The notes: a model not told the origin generated them from the letters alone. DNA of 64,000 bases from Acidimicrobiales bacterium (GCA_040219515.1 JAVJSI010000014.1:124001-188000), one strand, 5' to 3'; positions 46,435 to 55,270 are shown, numbered from the stretch's first letter. Numbers and translations are program-made.

Positions 46435-47588
46435 TGGATCTCCATCTGCCTCTCGACGACCTCAACACGTGTGTGTCCTGCGGTCTCTGTCTGCCGCACT
46501 GCCCGACCTATCGGGTCACCGGCGACGAGACCCGCAGCCCACGCGGGCGCATCCAGCTGATGCGCGAGGTGCAGGACGAGGGTGCGCCGGTCACGGTCGA
46601 GATCACCGAGTCGTTCGAGACGTGTGTGCAGTGCCGTGCCTGCGAACCAGCCTGCCCCAGCGGCGTGCCGTTCGGTCATCTCATGGAACGGACCAGGGAG
46701 ACGCTGGCGGCCGAGGGTCGGATCACGCCGTGGTGGCAGCGGCTGCTCTATCGCCCACTCGGTTGGCCCCGCCTCCTGCGGGCGGGGAGCTCCGTGCTCG
46801 CAGTGGCCAATCGACTGCGACTGGTCCCGGCCCGGCTCGGGTTGCCGGCCTCGATGCCGATCCGGCGCCGGCCCCACACGACCTCAGGCGACGACGTCTA
46901 CCTGTTCACCGGCTGTGTGATGGATGCGTGGCAGCGCGACGTCCACCACGCCGGTCAGCGAGTGGTCGAGCTCGCCGGTTTCGGTGTCACCCCGACCGGC
47001 GATGCCGTGCCGTGCTGCGGTGCGCTGCACGCGCACGCGGGGCTGACCGACCAGACGCGGGCATTCGCCGCCCGAATGATGGAGACCCTCGGTGCGGACG
47101 ACCGCCCGATCCTGGTGGACTCGGCCGGCTGTGGTGCGGCGATGAAGGACTACGGCCATCTCCTCGGCACACCGGAGGCCGCGGCGTTCTCCGCTCGCGT
47201 CTTCGACATCCAGGAGTGGCTGGCCGACCACCTCGACCAGCTGCCGGTGGCCGAGCCGTTGCCGGTCCGCGTGGCGGTGCAGGACCCGTGTCATCTGCGC
47301 CACGTGCAGCGCGTCCACGGGGCAACCCGGACGGTGCTCGCGCCCTACGTCCGCGAGCTGGTCGAGCTCGACGACGAGGGGATGTGCTGTGGCGCGGGCG
47401 GGGCCTACTCGGTGCTGGAGCCGGGCCTGGCCGGGGACGTCCGCAAGCGCAAGGTCGACGCGATCGGTCGCGCCGCGCCCGACATCGTGGCGAGCGCGAA
47501 CCCGGGATGCTCGATGCATCTCGCCGGGGCGGGCGTCGACGCCGTCCATCCGATGGTGCTCGTGGCGCGGGCGCTCGGTGTCGACTAG
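46434..47588 (+). CDS. glcF: Glycolate oxidase iron-sulfur subunit GlcF
   Basis: A 384-residue protein with two [4Fe-4S] ferredoxin motifs, CVSCGLCLPHCPT (Cys13 onward) and CVQCRACEPACPSG (about residue 64 onward), and two CCG domains (PCCGALHAHAG near 190 and MCCGAGGAYS near 318). It passes electrons from GlcDE to the respiratory chain at the membrane. The last codons overlap the GTG start of the next gene by 11 bp, so it is in the same operon. Confidence 0.93.
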   Translation: MDLHLPLDDLNTCVSCGLCLPHCPTYRVTGDETRSPRGRIQLMREVQDEGAPVTVEITESFETCVQCRACEPACPSGVPFGHLMERTRETLAAEGRITPWWQRLLYRPLGWPRLLRAGSSVLAVANRLRLVPARLGLPASMPIRRRPHTTSGDDVYLFTGCVMDAWQRDVHHAGQRVVELAGFGVTPTGDAVPCCGALHAHAGLTDQTRAFAARMMETLGADDRPILVDSAGCGAAMKDYGHLLGTPEAAAFSARVFDIQEWLADHLDQLPVAEPLPVRVAVQDPCHLRHVQRVHGATRTVLAPYVRELVELDDEGMCCGAGGAYSVLEPGLAGDVRKRKVDAIGRAAPDIVASANPGCSMHLAGAGVDAVHPMVLVARALGVD

Positions 47589-48792
47589 CGCAGACGGGCA
47601 GCCGAGCGTCGCCGTCGTCGGTGGGGGACCGGCCGGGTTGATGGCGGCCGAGGTGTTGGCCTCGGCCGGGGCCGCGGTCACCGTCTTCGAGATGCACCGA
47701 TCGCCCGGTCGTAAGCTTCTGCTGGCGGGGCGCAGCGGGCTCAACCTGACCCACTCGGAGCCGTTGGCGAGAGTGCTCGAACGCTATGACCCGTGCCCAC
47801 CGGCGCTGGGTGCGGCGATCGAGTCGTTCCCGCCGGAAGCGGTGCGGGCGTGGGCCGACGGATTGGGTCAGGACACCTTCGTCGGGTCGAGCGGACGGGT
47901 GTTCCCCGACGCGTATCGGGCCGCGCCGTTGCTGCGGGCGTGGCTGACACGGCTGACCGATCTCGGCGTGCAGCTCCGGCCACGGCATCGGTGGTGGGGC
48001 TGGGACGGAGAACGGCTGCGGTTCGAGACGCCGGAGGGCGACGCGGTGGTCGAGGCCGACGCCACCGTGCTGGCGCTGGGCGGCGCGAGCTGGCCGCGGG
48101 TCGGATCCGACGGCAGCTGGACACGCGAAGTCGAGGCCGAAGGCGTACGGGTTGCGTCGCTGCGCCCGTCCAACTGCGGACTCTTCGTCGAGTGGTCGCC
48201 GGTGTTCGTCGACCGGTTCGAAGGCGAGCCGGTCAAGAACGTGGTGGCCCATTGGGGCAATCGATCGGTGCGCGGCGAGCTCGTGATCACCCGACGCGGG
48301 CTGGAGGGAGGGCCCGTCTACGCACTCGCCGGCCCGCTCGGTGGCGCAGCGACGTTGCCGGCAACCGTGCTGCTCGATCTCGCGCCCGACCTCGACGAGG
48401 CGGCCCTGGTCACGCGACTCTCGGGCCGGCGTCCGAAGGAGTCGCAGTCGCGCTGGTTGAGGGGCGCGGGCCTCGAACCCGTGGCGGTCGGGCTGCTGCG
48501 CGAGGCCACGGGCAACCGGCTCCCCGACGAGGCGGCGTCACTCGCGTCACTGATGAAAGCGTTGCCCCTCATGGTCACCGGGTTGGCATCGCTGGACCGG
48601 GCGATCTCCACGGCGGGTGGCGTCGTGTTCGACGACCTCGACGACGATCTGATGCTGCGGGGTCGACCGGGGGTCTTCCTGGCCGGCGAAATGCTCGACT
48701 GGGACGCGCCAACGGGCGGCTATCTGCTGCAGGCCTGCCTGTCGACCGGCCACGCCGCCGGTTCCGCCGCCGCCAGGTTCCTGCGAGACTGA
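47578..48792 (+). CDS. HI0933-like FAD-dependent oxidoreductase (TIGR03862 type)
   Basis: A 404-residue flavoprotein. FAD motif VAVVGGGPAGLMAAEVLAS near residue 12, then SPGRKLLLAGRSGLNLTHSE and a C-terminal GVFLAGEMLDWDAPTGGYLLQ, the fingerprint of the TIGR03862/HI0933 branch (YhiN-like). Function is uncertain; members may reduce modified nucleotides or act on unknown substrates. GTG 47578 is chosen because it is the first start before the FAD motif, although it overlaps glcF. Confidence 0.85.
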   Translation: MSTSADGQPSVAVVGGGPAGLMAAEVLASAGAAVTVFEMHRSPGRKLLLAGRSGLNLTHSEPLARVLERYDPCPPALGAAIESFPPEAVRAWADGLGQDTFVGSSGRVFPDAYRAAPLLRAWLTRLTDLGVQLRPRHRWWGWDGERLRFETPEGDAVVEADATVLALGGASWPRVGSDGSWTREVEAEGVRVASLRPSNCGLFVEWSPVFVDRFEGEPVKNVVAHWGNRSVRGELVITRRGLEGGPVYALAGPLGGAATLPATVLLDLAPDLDEAALVTRLSGRRPKESQSRWLRGAGLEPVAVGLLREATGNRLPDEAASLASLMKALPLMVTGLASLDRAISTAGGVVFDDLDDDLMLRGRPGVFLAGEMLDWDAPTGGYLLQACLSTGHAAGSAAARFLRD

Positions 48793-48796
48793 CCCC

Positions 48797-49252
48797 ATGA
48801 GCACCTTCGATGCCGAGAAGATCACCCAGGGAAACTGGAAGACGATCCCGTTTCTCGAGCGGACGAAGATCGTCGTCGAACATGCCGAACGGGGCCACGT
48901 GCGGCTGCGGATGCCGTTCGAGCCCAACGTCAATCATGTGGGCATGATGTACGCCGGGGCGCTCTTCACCCTGGCCGAGGTGCCCGGCGGCACGCTTTTC
49001 CTCACCACCTTCGACACGAAGAAGTACTTCCCGATCGTGAAGGACCTTCAGATCCGGTTCCGCCGACCGGCGATGTCCGACATCACCGTCGAGGTACGCA
49101 TGAGCGACGACGAGGCTGCGCGCATCGCGGCCGAGGCGGAGGTCAACGGCAAGGCGGACTACGGGTGGGAGTGCCTGCTCGAGGACGAATCCGGTGAGGT
49201 CGTCGCCATCAGCCAGAACACCTACCAGATGCGCGCCTTCGACCTCACCTGA
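48797..49252 (+). CDS. Hotdog-fold thioesterase (PaaI/DUF4442-like)
   Basis: A 151-residue hotdog protein: HAERGHVRLRMPFEPNVNH, then a helix MYAGALFTLAEVPGGTLFL and strands with IVKDLQIRFRRPAMSDITVEV. It probably hydrolyses an acyl-CoA, but no catalytic residue set can be read with certainty. It follows the flavoprotein gene by 4 bp and may end the glcDEF operon. A C-rich tract begins right after the stop. Confidence 0.78.
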   Translation: MSTFDAEKITQGNWKTIPFLERTKIVVEHAERGHVRLRMPFEPNVNHVGMMYAGALFTLAEVPGGTLFLTTFDTKKYFPIVKDLQIRFRRPAMSDITVEVRMSDDEAARIAAEAEVNGKADYGWECLLEDESGEVVAISQNTYQMRAFDLT

Positions 49253-49348
49253 CCCCAAACCCCCCACCCCACCCCACCCCGAAATTGATGCGACTTGACC
49301 ACCGATGCGGTGGTGAACTCGCCTCGAGTTGCGGTGTGGCGGGGTGGG
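49253..49348. repeat. G-rich hairpin repeat, copy A
   Basis: A C-rich tract (49253-49280) gives on the minus strand four or more G-runs of at least four G separated by one to three bases, a G-quadruplex pattern. It is followed by an imperfect inverted repeat (49281-49340) with arms around gacttgaccaccg and cggtggtgaactcgc. The left arm matches, in opposite orientation, the right arm of copy B at 50226-50260. May also serve as a terminator-like structure between the convergent thioesterase and methyltransferase genes. Confidence 0.6.
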
Positions 49349-49360
49349 TATCGGGCCGGG

Positions 49361-50167
49361 TCAGGCGCGGGCGATCACCTCTCCGTGGGGGACGAAGAAG
49401 ACGGCGTCGGGTGCAGCCGCCCAGGTTCGCCACGCCGCGGCGATCTCTTCGAGTTCCGCGATGTCGGCGAGGCCGCGGTCGATCGCATGGTCCTTGTAGC
49501 CTGACTCGACGACGCGGTCGGCCCAGATCCCCGACCACCAGCTGCGTGTGTCCTGATCGGCGAAGCACCAGATCGACGCAGTCGCCTCGATGTCGTCGTC
49601 GGCGAAGCCGACCGACCGGGCCCAGCCCAGCAGGCGTCGACCGGCATTGGCGTCATGGCCCTGGTGGGCCGTCATCGCCTGGTAGATCTCCATCCAGCGG
49701 TTCATCGGGGTTGATTCGGGTGACCAGGTCATGCCGGCATAGTCGGCGTCGCGGATGGCGACGACCCCGCCGGGCTTGGTGACACGCCGCATCTCCCGCA
49801 GCGCGGCCACCGGGTCGTCCAGGTGCTGGAGTACCTGGTGCGCGTGCACGATGTCGAAGTGGTCGTCGGGCGCGTCGATCGCGTAGATGTCGCCGGTGGC
49901 GAAGCTGATCCCGGGATGGTCGGCCGCTGCCTTGGCGATCACCTCGGCCGACGCGTCGATGCCGTGCATCTCGCACCCGGGCGCGTTCGCGGCGATGTCG
50001 GCCGTCAACGAACCGGGCCCGCAGCCGACATCGAGGATCCGCCGGTCGGGCGCCAGATGTGGAAGCAGGTAGGCGGCCGAGTTCGCCGCCGTGCGCCAGG
50101 TGTGGCTCCGCAGCACCGACTCGTGGTGCCCGTGCACATACCCCTCGATATCCCCTGACCCGTTCAT
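49361..50167 (-). CDS. Class I SAM-dependent methyltransferase (UbiE/MenG-like)
   Basis: A 268-residue methyltransferase with motif I ILDVGCGPGSLTADIA (about residues 45-60), acidic motif post II GIDASAEVI, and HAHQVLQHLDDPVAALRE. Resembles UbiE/Coq5-type enzymes; the acceptor is unknown. ATG 50167 has GGAAG upstream. The gene is bracketed by two copies of the same hairpin repeat in opposite orientation (copies A and B), which is unusual in this otherwise tightly packed region. Confidence 0.88.
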   Translation of the reverse strand: MNGSGDIEGYVHGHHESVLRSHTWRTAANSAAYLLPHLAPDRRILDVGCGPGSLTADIAANAPGCEMHGIDASAEVIAKAAADHPGISFATGDIYAIDAPDDHFDIVHAHQVLQHLDDPVAALREMRRVTKPGGVVAIRDADYAGMTWSPESTPMNRWMEIYQAMTAHQGHDANAGRRLLGWARSVGFADDDIEATASIWCFADQDTRSWWSGIWADRVVESGYKDHAIDRGLADIAELEEIAAAWRTWAAAPDAVFFVPHGEVIARA

Positions 50168-50197
50168 CTTCCGACCCTTCCGTCCGGTCACTTCATC

Positions 50198-50280
50198 TTC
50201 TTGAGTCGAGTTGACCACCGCGAGGGTGGCTAAGTCGCCTCAATTTCGGGGTTGGGGGGGGTGGGGAGGTCAGGGGGTGG
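50198..50280. repeat. G-rich hairpin repeat, copy B
   Basis: An imperfect inverted repeat (arms around gagttgaccaccg and ggtggctaagtcgcc) followed by cggggttggggggggtgggg (50247-50266) and more G-runs, a G-quadruplex pattern on the plus strand. Its right arm (50226-50260) matches the left arm of copy A read on the other strand: a core of about 35 bp with aagtcgc-tcaatttcgggg in common. Overlaps the last bases of the amidohydrolase gene. Confidence 0.6.
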
Positions 50281-51655
50281 GTTGGAAGCGGCGGGAGGCG
50301 GTGCGGTGGGCGGCGAGGTTGGCGCCGAGGTCGGGGGACTGCAGGTGGCCGTCGCGCACGATGGGCACGCCGTGGACGACGGTGTCACGGGCGGCGGTGG
50401 GGCCGCAGCGCAGCCAGCCCTCGATGGGGTCGTCGAGCACGCCGGCGAAGGTGGGGCCGCTGAGTTCCCAGACGGCGACGTCGCCCACCGCGCCGACCGA
50501 CAGTTCGCCGAGTTCGCCTTCGCGGCCGAGACACCCGGCCCCGCCGCGGGTGGCGATCTCGAGCGCGGTGCGAGCGGTCATGGCGGCGGCGCCGGAGACC
50601 AGCTTCCCTTGGAGCATCGAGAGCCTCGCCTCCTGCCACAACGACCCGGCGTCGGCCGAGGACGACCCGTCGCAGCCGAGACCGACGGGGCAGCCGGCGT
50701 GGCGAAGGTCGACGACCGGGGCGATGCCCGAGGACAGGATCATGTTCGAGCTGGGGCAGTGGGCGATGCCGACGCCGGCAGCCCCGAGTCGCCCGACCTC
50801 CTCGGGGTTCGGACGCACGACGTGGGCACCCCAACTGCGGTCGGACATCCAGCCGACGTCCTCGTAGAGATCGACCGGACGCATGCCGAAGGTGGCCAGT
50901 GCGAACTCGTCGTCCTCGGAGTTCTCGGCGAGATGGGTGTGGAGCCTGACGTCGAGCCGCTCGGCCAGCTCCGCGGTGCGCCGCATCAGGTCCGGTGTGA
51001 CGCTGAACGGCGAGCACGGCGCCAGCGCGATCCTGGTCATCGCCCCGTGCGCGGGGTCGTGCCAGCGGGCGACGTGGCGTTCGGACTCGGCGAGGATGTC
51101 GTCCTCGTCGCGCACGGCGTCGTCGGGGGGAAGACCGCCGTCCTTCTGCGACAGGCTCATCGACCCGTAGGTGGGGTGGAATCGCACGCCGAGATCCAAC
51201 GCGGCGGTGACCTCGGCCGCCAGCAGGTCGCCGGCCCGCGTCGGATGGAGATAGTGGTGATCGGTCGAGGTGGTGCACCCGGACAGCGCGAGTTCGGCGA
51301 GCCCCACCCACGCGGCGAGGTACTCGGACTCCTCGTCGATGGCCGCCGTCCAGAGCGGATAGAGCGACTGGAGCCAGCCGAACAGCGGCACGTCGGTCAT
51401 CGGGGTGTAGGCCCGGGTGAGATTCTGGAACAGGTGGTGGTGGGTGTTGACGAGGCCAGGAGTGACCAGGCATCCGTCGGCCGAGATGCGGTCGGTCGCC
51501 GACGGCTGCAGGACGTCCGAGCCGCCCACGCCGGAGATCAGACCGTCGGTGATCGCGACCCAGCCGCCGGGCAGTTCGCGCCGGGCGTCGTCGACCGTGG
51601 CGACCACCCATGCGTCGTGGATCAACAGGTCGGCGTGGGTCAACGGATCAGCCAT
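50270..51655 (-). CDS. 8-oxoguanine deaminase-like amidohydrolase
   Basis: A 461-residue metal-dependent amidohydrolase of the chlorohydrolase/guanine-deaminase group. Metal ligands are seen in NTHHHLFQNLTRA (HxH at about residue 76), HTHLAEN (about 245), AHCPSSNM and GCDGSSSAD. The NTHHHLFQNLTRA form is typical of 8-oxoguanine deaminases, which turn 8-oxoguanine into uric acid. It starts 8 bp inside the end of the HTH regulator gene, so both are one transcript, and it faces the purine-type operon across the 70-bp divergent region. It would feed urate into that operon's pathway. Confidence 0.82.
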   Translation of the reverse strand: MADPLTHADLLIHDAWVVATVDDARRELPGGWVAITDGLISGVGGSDVLQPSATDRISADGCLVTPGLVNTHHHLFQNLTRAYTPMTDVPLFGWLQSLYPLWTAAIDEESEYLAAWVGLAELALSGCTTSTDHHYLHPTRAGDLLAAEVTAALDLGVRFHPTYGSMSLSQKDGGLPPDDAVRDEDDILAESERHVARWHDPAHGAMTRIALAPCSPFSVTPDLMRRTAELAERLDVRLHTHLAENSEDDEFALATFGMRPVDLYEDVGWMSDRSWGAHVVRPNPEEVGRLGAAGVGIAHCPSSNMILSSGIAPVVDLRHAGCPVGLGCDGSSSADAGSLWQEARLSMLQGKLVSGAAAMTARTALEIATRGGAGCLGREGELGELSVGAVGDVAVWELSGPTFAGVLDDPIEGWLRCGPTAARDTVVHGVPIVRDGHLQSPDLGANLAAHRTASRRFQPTP

Positions 51656-52139
51656 CGGCGTGGTTCTCCAGGGCGTTGAGATAGTTGTAGATCGTGATGC
51701 GGGAGACCCCCATGATCTGCGCGATGTCGTCGACGGCACCGCGCAGGAGGAAGGCACCCCGCTCGTCGAGCATGCGCACGACCTGCTGCTTCTGGGCGCG
51801 ATCCCAGTCGACCGCCGGTGTCCCGATCTCCCGTTCGGCCATGCGCAGGATGTCGTCGAGGGCGTCGCGGATCGACGGGATGGGGATCTCCTCGGCCGTG
51901 GCCGCCACCCGGAGCTGCACCGACGTGGCCCCGTTGGCCATGGCGGCGCGGACCATGTCGGCGATCGCCGCGGCCATGTCGTCGACGTCGCCGGCCACCG
52001 ATGACGAGAACGGACCGAACTCGACCGAGAGTCCGTGGGCATCGAACGCATCGATCGCGGCGGTGACGTGGGGACCCGGTCGGCCCTCGACCAGCGGAGC
52101 AACGAGGAACTCAGCAGCGATCTCGGTGCCCCGGGCCAT
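51648..52139 (-). CDS. HTH regulator with YkoF/MTH1187-like (thiamine-binding-type) sensor domain
   Basis: A 163-residue two-part protein. Residues 1-105 resemble the small ferredoxin-fold YkoF/MTH1187 domains (EFGPFSSSVAGDVDDMAAAI, then NGATSVQLRV), which bind thiamine-like or other small ligands. Residues 115-158 form a helix-turn-helix with DDIAQIMGVSRITIYNYLN. It is probably the ligand-responsive regulator of the divergent purine/hydantoin-type genes on both sides. TACTGT on the minus strand stands 7 nt before ATG 52139. The fusion is uncommon; the ligand is unknown but a purine breakdown product is a reasonable guess. Confidence 0.75.
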   Translation of the reverse strand: MARGTEIAAEFLVAPLVEGRPGPHVTAAIDAFDAHGLSVEFGPFSSSVAGDVDDMAAAIADMVRAAMANGATSVQLRVAATAEEIPIPSIRDALDDILRMAEREIGTPAVDWDRAQKQQVVRMLDERGAFLLRGAVDDIAQIMGVSRITIYNYLNALENHADG

Positions 52140-52197
52140 GGGCTGAACAGTATCTCACGGACTGACTGACTTTGTACATTTTGTAAAGTGCGTCTGG

Positions 52198-52203
52198 TAC
52201 GTT
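52198..52203 (+). promoter_or_regulatory. Putative -10 box TACGTT for the purine-type operon
   Basis: TACGTT, 6 nt, ATG 52210. The 70-bp gap to the regulator gene also contains an AT-rich inverted motif, tttgtacattttgtaaag (52171-52188), with tttgta and a ttgtaaa arm, a candidate operator. Confidence 0.45.
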
Positions 52204-52209
52204 CGTGTG

Positions 52210-53523
52210 ATGCCACGGACCGTCCCAGCGTCATCGGAAGCCGCAGATCTCGGGGCGAGGCTGCGGGTCGACATCGATCGGCTGGTCGGCCGACTCGCCG
52301 CGTTGGCCGAGATCGGCGCGATCACGGGCACCGAGGGCTGTGCTCGACTGGCGCTCACCGACGAGGACCGGGCCGGCCGCGACCTGGTGGTCGCCTGGAT
52401 GCACGACCTCGGGCTCGAGGTGCGCATCGACCGCATCGGCAACGTCGTCGCCACCCTCGCCGGCGAGACCGATGGCCCGCCGGTGATGTGTGGCTCCCAC
52501 ATCGACACCGTGCGCAGCGGCGGTCGCTACGACGGCAACCTCGGAGTGCTGGCCGGACTCGAGGTCATCGAGACCATCCTGGGCGCGGGGCTGACCCCCC
52601 GGCGCCCGATCGCCGTCGGGTTCTTCACCGACGAGGAGGGCGCCCGCTTCGCGCCCGACATGCTCGGCAGCCTCGTCTACGTCGGCGGTATGGCGCTCGA
52701 GGAGGCGCTCGAGATCGAGGGAATCGACGGTGCGGTCCTCGGCGCCGAGCTCGACCGCATCGGCTACGCCGGCGCCGCGCCGGTGCCCGGCCTCGTGCCC
52801 CATGCGTTCGTCGAACTCCATGTCGAGCAGGGCCCGGTTCTCGAGGCCGAAGGCATCACCATCGGCGCGGTGGACGGCGTGCAGGGCATCAGCTGGCAGG
52901 AGCTGACCATCACCGGCCAGTCCAACCACGCGGGCACCACCCCGATGACCATGCGCCGCGACCCGGGCTATGTCGCGGCGGCGGTCACCACCTTCGTTCG
53001 CGAGTTGGCCGTCGAGCTCGGCGCGCCGCAGGTCGGCACGGTGGGGATGGTCGCCCTCGCGCCGAACCTGGTCAACGTCGTTCCCGCGTCGGCGACCATC
53101 ACCGTCGACCTGCGCAACACCGACGACACCGTGCTGCAGGAGGCCGAGCGACGCCTCGCCGAGTTCGTCACCGTCACCGCCGAGGCCGAGGGGTGCACCG
53201 TCGAGACCCGCTCGCTCGCCCGGTTCGAGCCGGTGATCTTCGACCCGATGATGGTCGACCTGGTCGCGAGCACGGCGGCCGATCTCGGTCACTCGGTGCG
53301 CCGGATGCCGTCGGGTGCCGGTCACGATGCGCAGATGCTCGCCCGGGTCTGCCCCACGGCGATGATCTTCACGCCCAGCAAGGACGGGCTGAGTCACAAC
53401 CCGGCCGAGTACACGAGTCCCGAGGACCTCCGGGCCGGCGCCGACGTGCTCCTCCGGGTCATGTGGACCCTCGCCAACGACGCCGACGCCGACGACGACG
53501 GAGGTGACGACCCTCGTGTCTGA
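52210..53523 (+). CDS. Zn-dependent M20 hydrolase (allantoate/ureidoglycolate amidohydrolase, N-carbamoyl-L-amino-acid hydrolase type)
   Basis: A 437-residue M20-family amidohydrolase. Metal-site motifs: MCGSHIDTVRSGGRYDG (about residue 97), FFTDEEGARF (about 140), ELHVEQGP (about 205) and SHNPAEYT near the C-terminus. The family cleaves ureido groups, as in allantoate amidohydrolase (AllC) or HyuC. It heads the operon; in the enterobacterial counterpart the M20 member is YgeY. ATG 52210 was chosen; a GTG directly before it is possible. The 3' end overlaps the YgfK-like gene. Confidence 0.87.
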   Translation: MPRTVPASSEAADLGARLRVDIDRLVGRLAALAEIGAITGTEGCARLALTDEDRAGRDLVVAWMHDLGLEVRIDRIGNVVATLAGETDGPPVMCGSHIDTVRSGGRYDGNLGVLAGLEVIETILGAGLTPRRPIAVGFFTDEEGARFAPDMLGSLVYVGGMALEEALEIEGIDGAVLGAELDRIGYAGAAPVPGLVPHAFVELHVEQGPVLEAEGITIGAVDGVQGISWQELTITGQSNHAGTTPMTMRRDPGYVAAAVTTFVRELAVELGAPQVGTVGMVALAPNLVNVVPASATITVDLRNTDDTVLQEAERRLAEFVTVTAEAEGCTVETRSLARFEPVIFDPMMVDLVASTAADLGHSVRRMPSGAGHDAQMLARVCPTAMIFTPSKDGLSHNPAEYTSPEDLRAGADVLLRVMWTLANDADADDDGGDDPRV

Positions 53524-55270
53524 GACCACACCACCGCTCACGCCGATGTCGTTGGCGACGCTGATGGGCCGCATCGACCACGAGTGGGCGTCCCGTAAGA
53601 AGATCTTCGACCTCCCCAACGCCCGCATCTGGCGCCCCGACGCCGAGATCGACCTGTCGTTCGAGTTCCTCGGTCGGCCGTGCGCATCGCCGGTGGGTCC
53701 CGCCGCCGGCCCCCACAGTCAGATGGCCCAGAACATCATCCTCGCCTGGCTCGGCGGGGGTCGGCTCTTCGAGCTCAAGACCGTGCAGGTGCTCGACGAT
53801 CTCGAGATCGGGCGTCCGTGCATCGACATGGAGACGATCGGCTACAACATCGAGTGGAGCCAGGAACTGACCGTGCCGCAGAGCCTCGACGAGTACGTCA
53901 AGGCGTGGATGGCGCTCGACGTGCTCCGCCGCTGGGAGCCGTTGCAGGAGTTCATCGGCGACCCCGGGCCCCACGTGTTCGACATGTCCGTGGGCTACGA
54001 CCTCGCCGGTATCCGGAGCGACAAGGTCGCCGCGTTCCTCCGCGGGATGCACGATGCCACCGAGTCCATCGATCGTCTGCGTCCCGAACTCACCGGCCCC
54101 TTCGCCGAGTTCGCCGATCTCGACTTCGACCCGGTCATCGCCGACACGCTCACGCTCTCGACATTCCACGGCTGCCCGCCCGAGGAGATCGAGTCGATCA
54201 CCAAGCACCTGATCGACGAGCACGACCTCGACGTGATCGTGAAGCTCAACCCCACACTGCTCGGCTACGACACCGTCGCTGCCATCGTGAACGACGAACT
54301 CGGCTACACGACGGTGCCGGTGAAGGAGTCCGCCTTCGCCGACGATCTCCAGTTCGACCGCGGCATCGAACTCATCGGCGAACTCAACGACTACGCCAAG
54401 GCCCGGGGCCACCGGTTCGGCATCAAGCTCACCAACACGCTGGTGGTCGACAACCAGAAGGGCTTCATGCCCGACGAGACGATGTATCTCTCGGGCCCGC
54501 CGCTCCACGTGCTGGCCGCCACATTGCTCGACGAGCTGGCGACGGCGCTGCCGGGCACGTTGATGATCCCCGGCCACGACGGCGACGTGATGGTGTCGTT
54601 CTCCGCCGGTGTCACCAAGGACAACCTCGCCGACACGCTGGCAGCGGGAGTGAACCCGGCCACGGTCTGCTCCGATCTGTTGAAGCCGGGCGGTTACGGC
54701 CGACTGGCGCCCATGCTGCGGAGCCTCGTGAAGGACATGACCGAGGCCGGGTCCGCCGACCTCGCGACCTATCGAGCCCAGCGCCAGGCGGCAGCCGTCG
54801 CGGCCGGTCACCCATCGGTGAGCGCGGAATACGCCGCGTCGCTGCGCGGCGACGGCGCCGAGCCCTACCGGTTCGCGGCCAACGAGAAGCTGCCCCGCGC
54901 CGTCGACCACGAGCTCGAGATGTTCGGCTGCGTCGCCTGCAACTTCTGCATCACCGTGTGCCCCAACGACGCCTTCTTCAGCATCAAGAGCCTCGAGGGG
55001 ATGTCGGACCGTCAGCAGTATCTGGTCTTCGCCGAACTCTGCAACGAGTGTGGCAACTGCATGGTGTTCTGCCCCGAGACCGGGGACCCGGCCCAGATCA
55101 AGCCCAAGCTCTACACCGACCCGGACCTCTTCGCGGCCCGCGAGGGCCAGGGTTTCCTCCTCGAAGGCGACCGCGTCGTCGCCTCCCGAGTCGACGACGC
55201 GGATGCTCGCGAAGAGACCGTGTCGCTGGTCGAACAACTCCTCCGAACCGAACAAGGACTCCCCCTGTGA
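53516..55270 (+). CDS. ygfK: YgfK-like iron-sulfur protein, short form without the central GltD-like domain
   Basis: A 584-residue homologue of E. coli YgfK (1032 residues). The N-terminal domain matches closely by eye: CASPVGPAAGPHSQMAQNII (residues 56-75), RLFELKTVQVLDDLEIGRPC, TLSTFHGCPPEEIESI and ATVCSDLLKPGGYGRL. After it the sequence goes straight to the C-terminal di-cluster ferredoxin part, CVACNFCITVCPN (about 471) and CNECGNCMVFCPE (about 505). The central pyridine-nucleotide FAD domain of YgfK is absent. YgfK is called putative selenate reductase but belongs to the purine/selenium-molybdenum-hydroxylase cluster; it likely shuttles electrons. GTG 53516 has GGAGG upstream; GTG 53504 is an alternative. 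Confidence 0.85.
   Translation: MSETTPPLTPMSLATLMGRIDHEWASRKKIFDLPNARIWRPDAEIDLSFEFLGRPCASPVGPAAGPHSQMAQNIILAWLGGGRLFELKTVQVLDDLEIGRPCIDMETIGYNIEWSQELTVPQSLDEYVKAWMALDVLRRWEPLQEFIGDPGPHVFDMSVGYDLAGIRSDKVAAFLRGMHDATESIDRLRPELTGPFAEFADLDFDPVIADTLTLSTFHGCPPEEIESITKHLIDEHDLDVIVKLNPTLLGYDTVAAIVNDELGYTTVPVKESAFADDLQFDRGIELIGELNDYAKARGHRFGIKLTNTLVVDNQKGFMPDETMYLSGPPLHVLAATLLDELATALPGTLMIPGHDGDVMVSFSAGVTKDNLADTLAAGVNPATVCSDLLKPGGYGRLAPMLRSLVKDMTEAGSADLATYRAQRQAAAVAAGHPSVSAEYAASLRGDGAEPYRFAANEKLPRAVDHELEMFGCVACNFCITVCPNDAFFSIKSLEGMSDRQQYLVFAELCNECGNCMVFCPETGDPAQIKPKLYTDPDLFAAREGQGFLLEGDRVVASRVDDADAREETVSLVEQLLRTEQGLPL

Noticed and set aside
53516-55270. Naming the YgfK homologue selenate reductase
   Set aside because: The name comes from an old annotation of E. 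coli YgfK; the protein has no molybdopterin-binding oxidoreductase domain and its neighbours point to purine or ureide metabolism.
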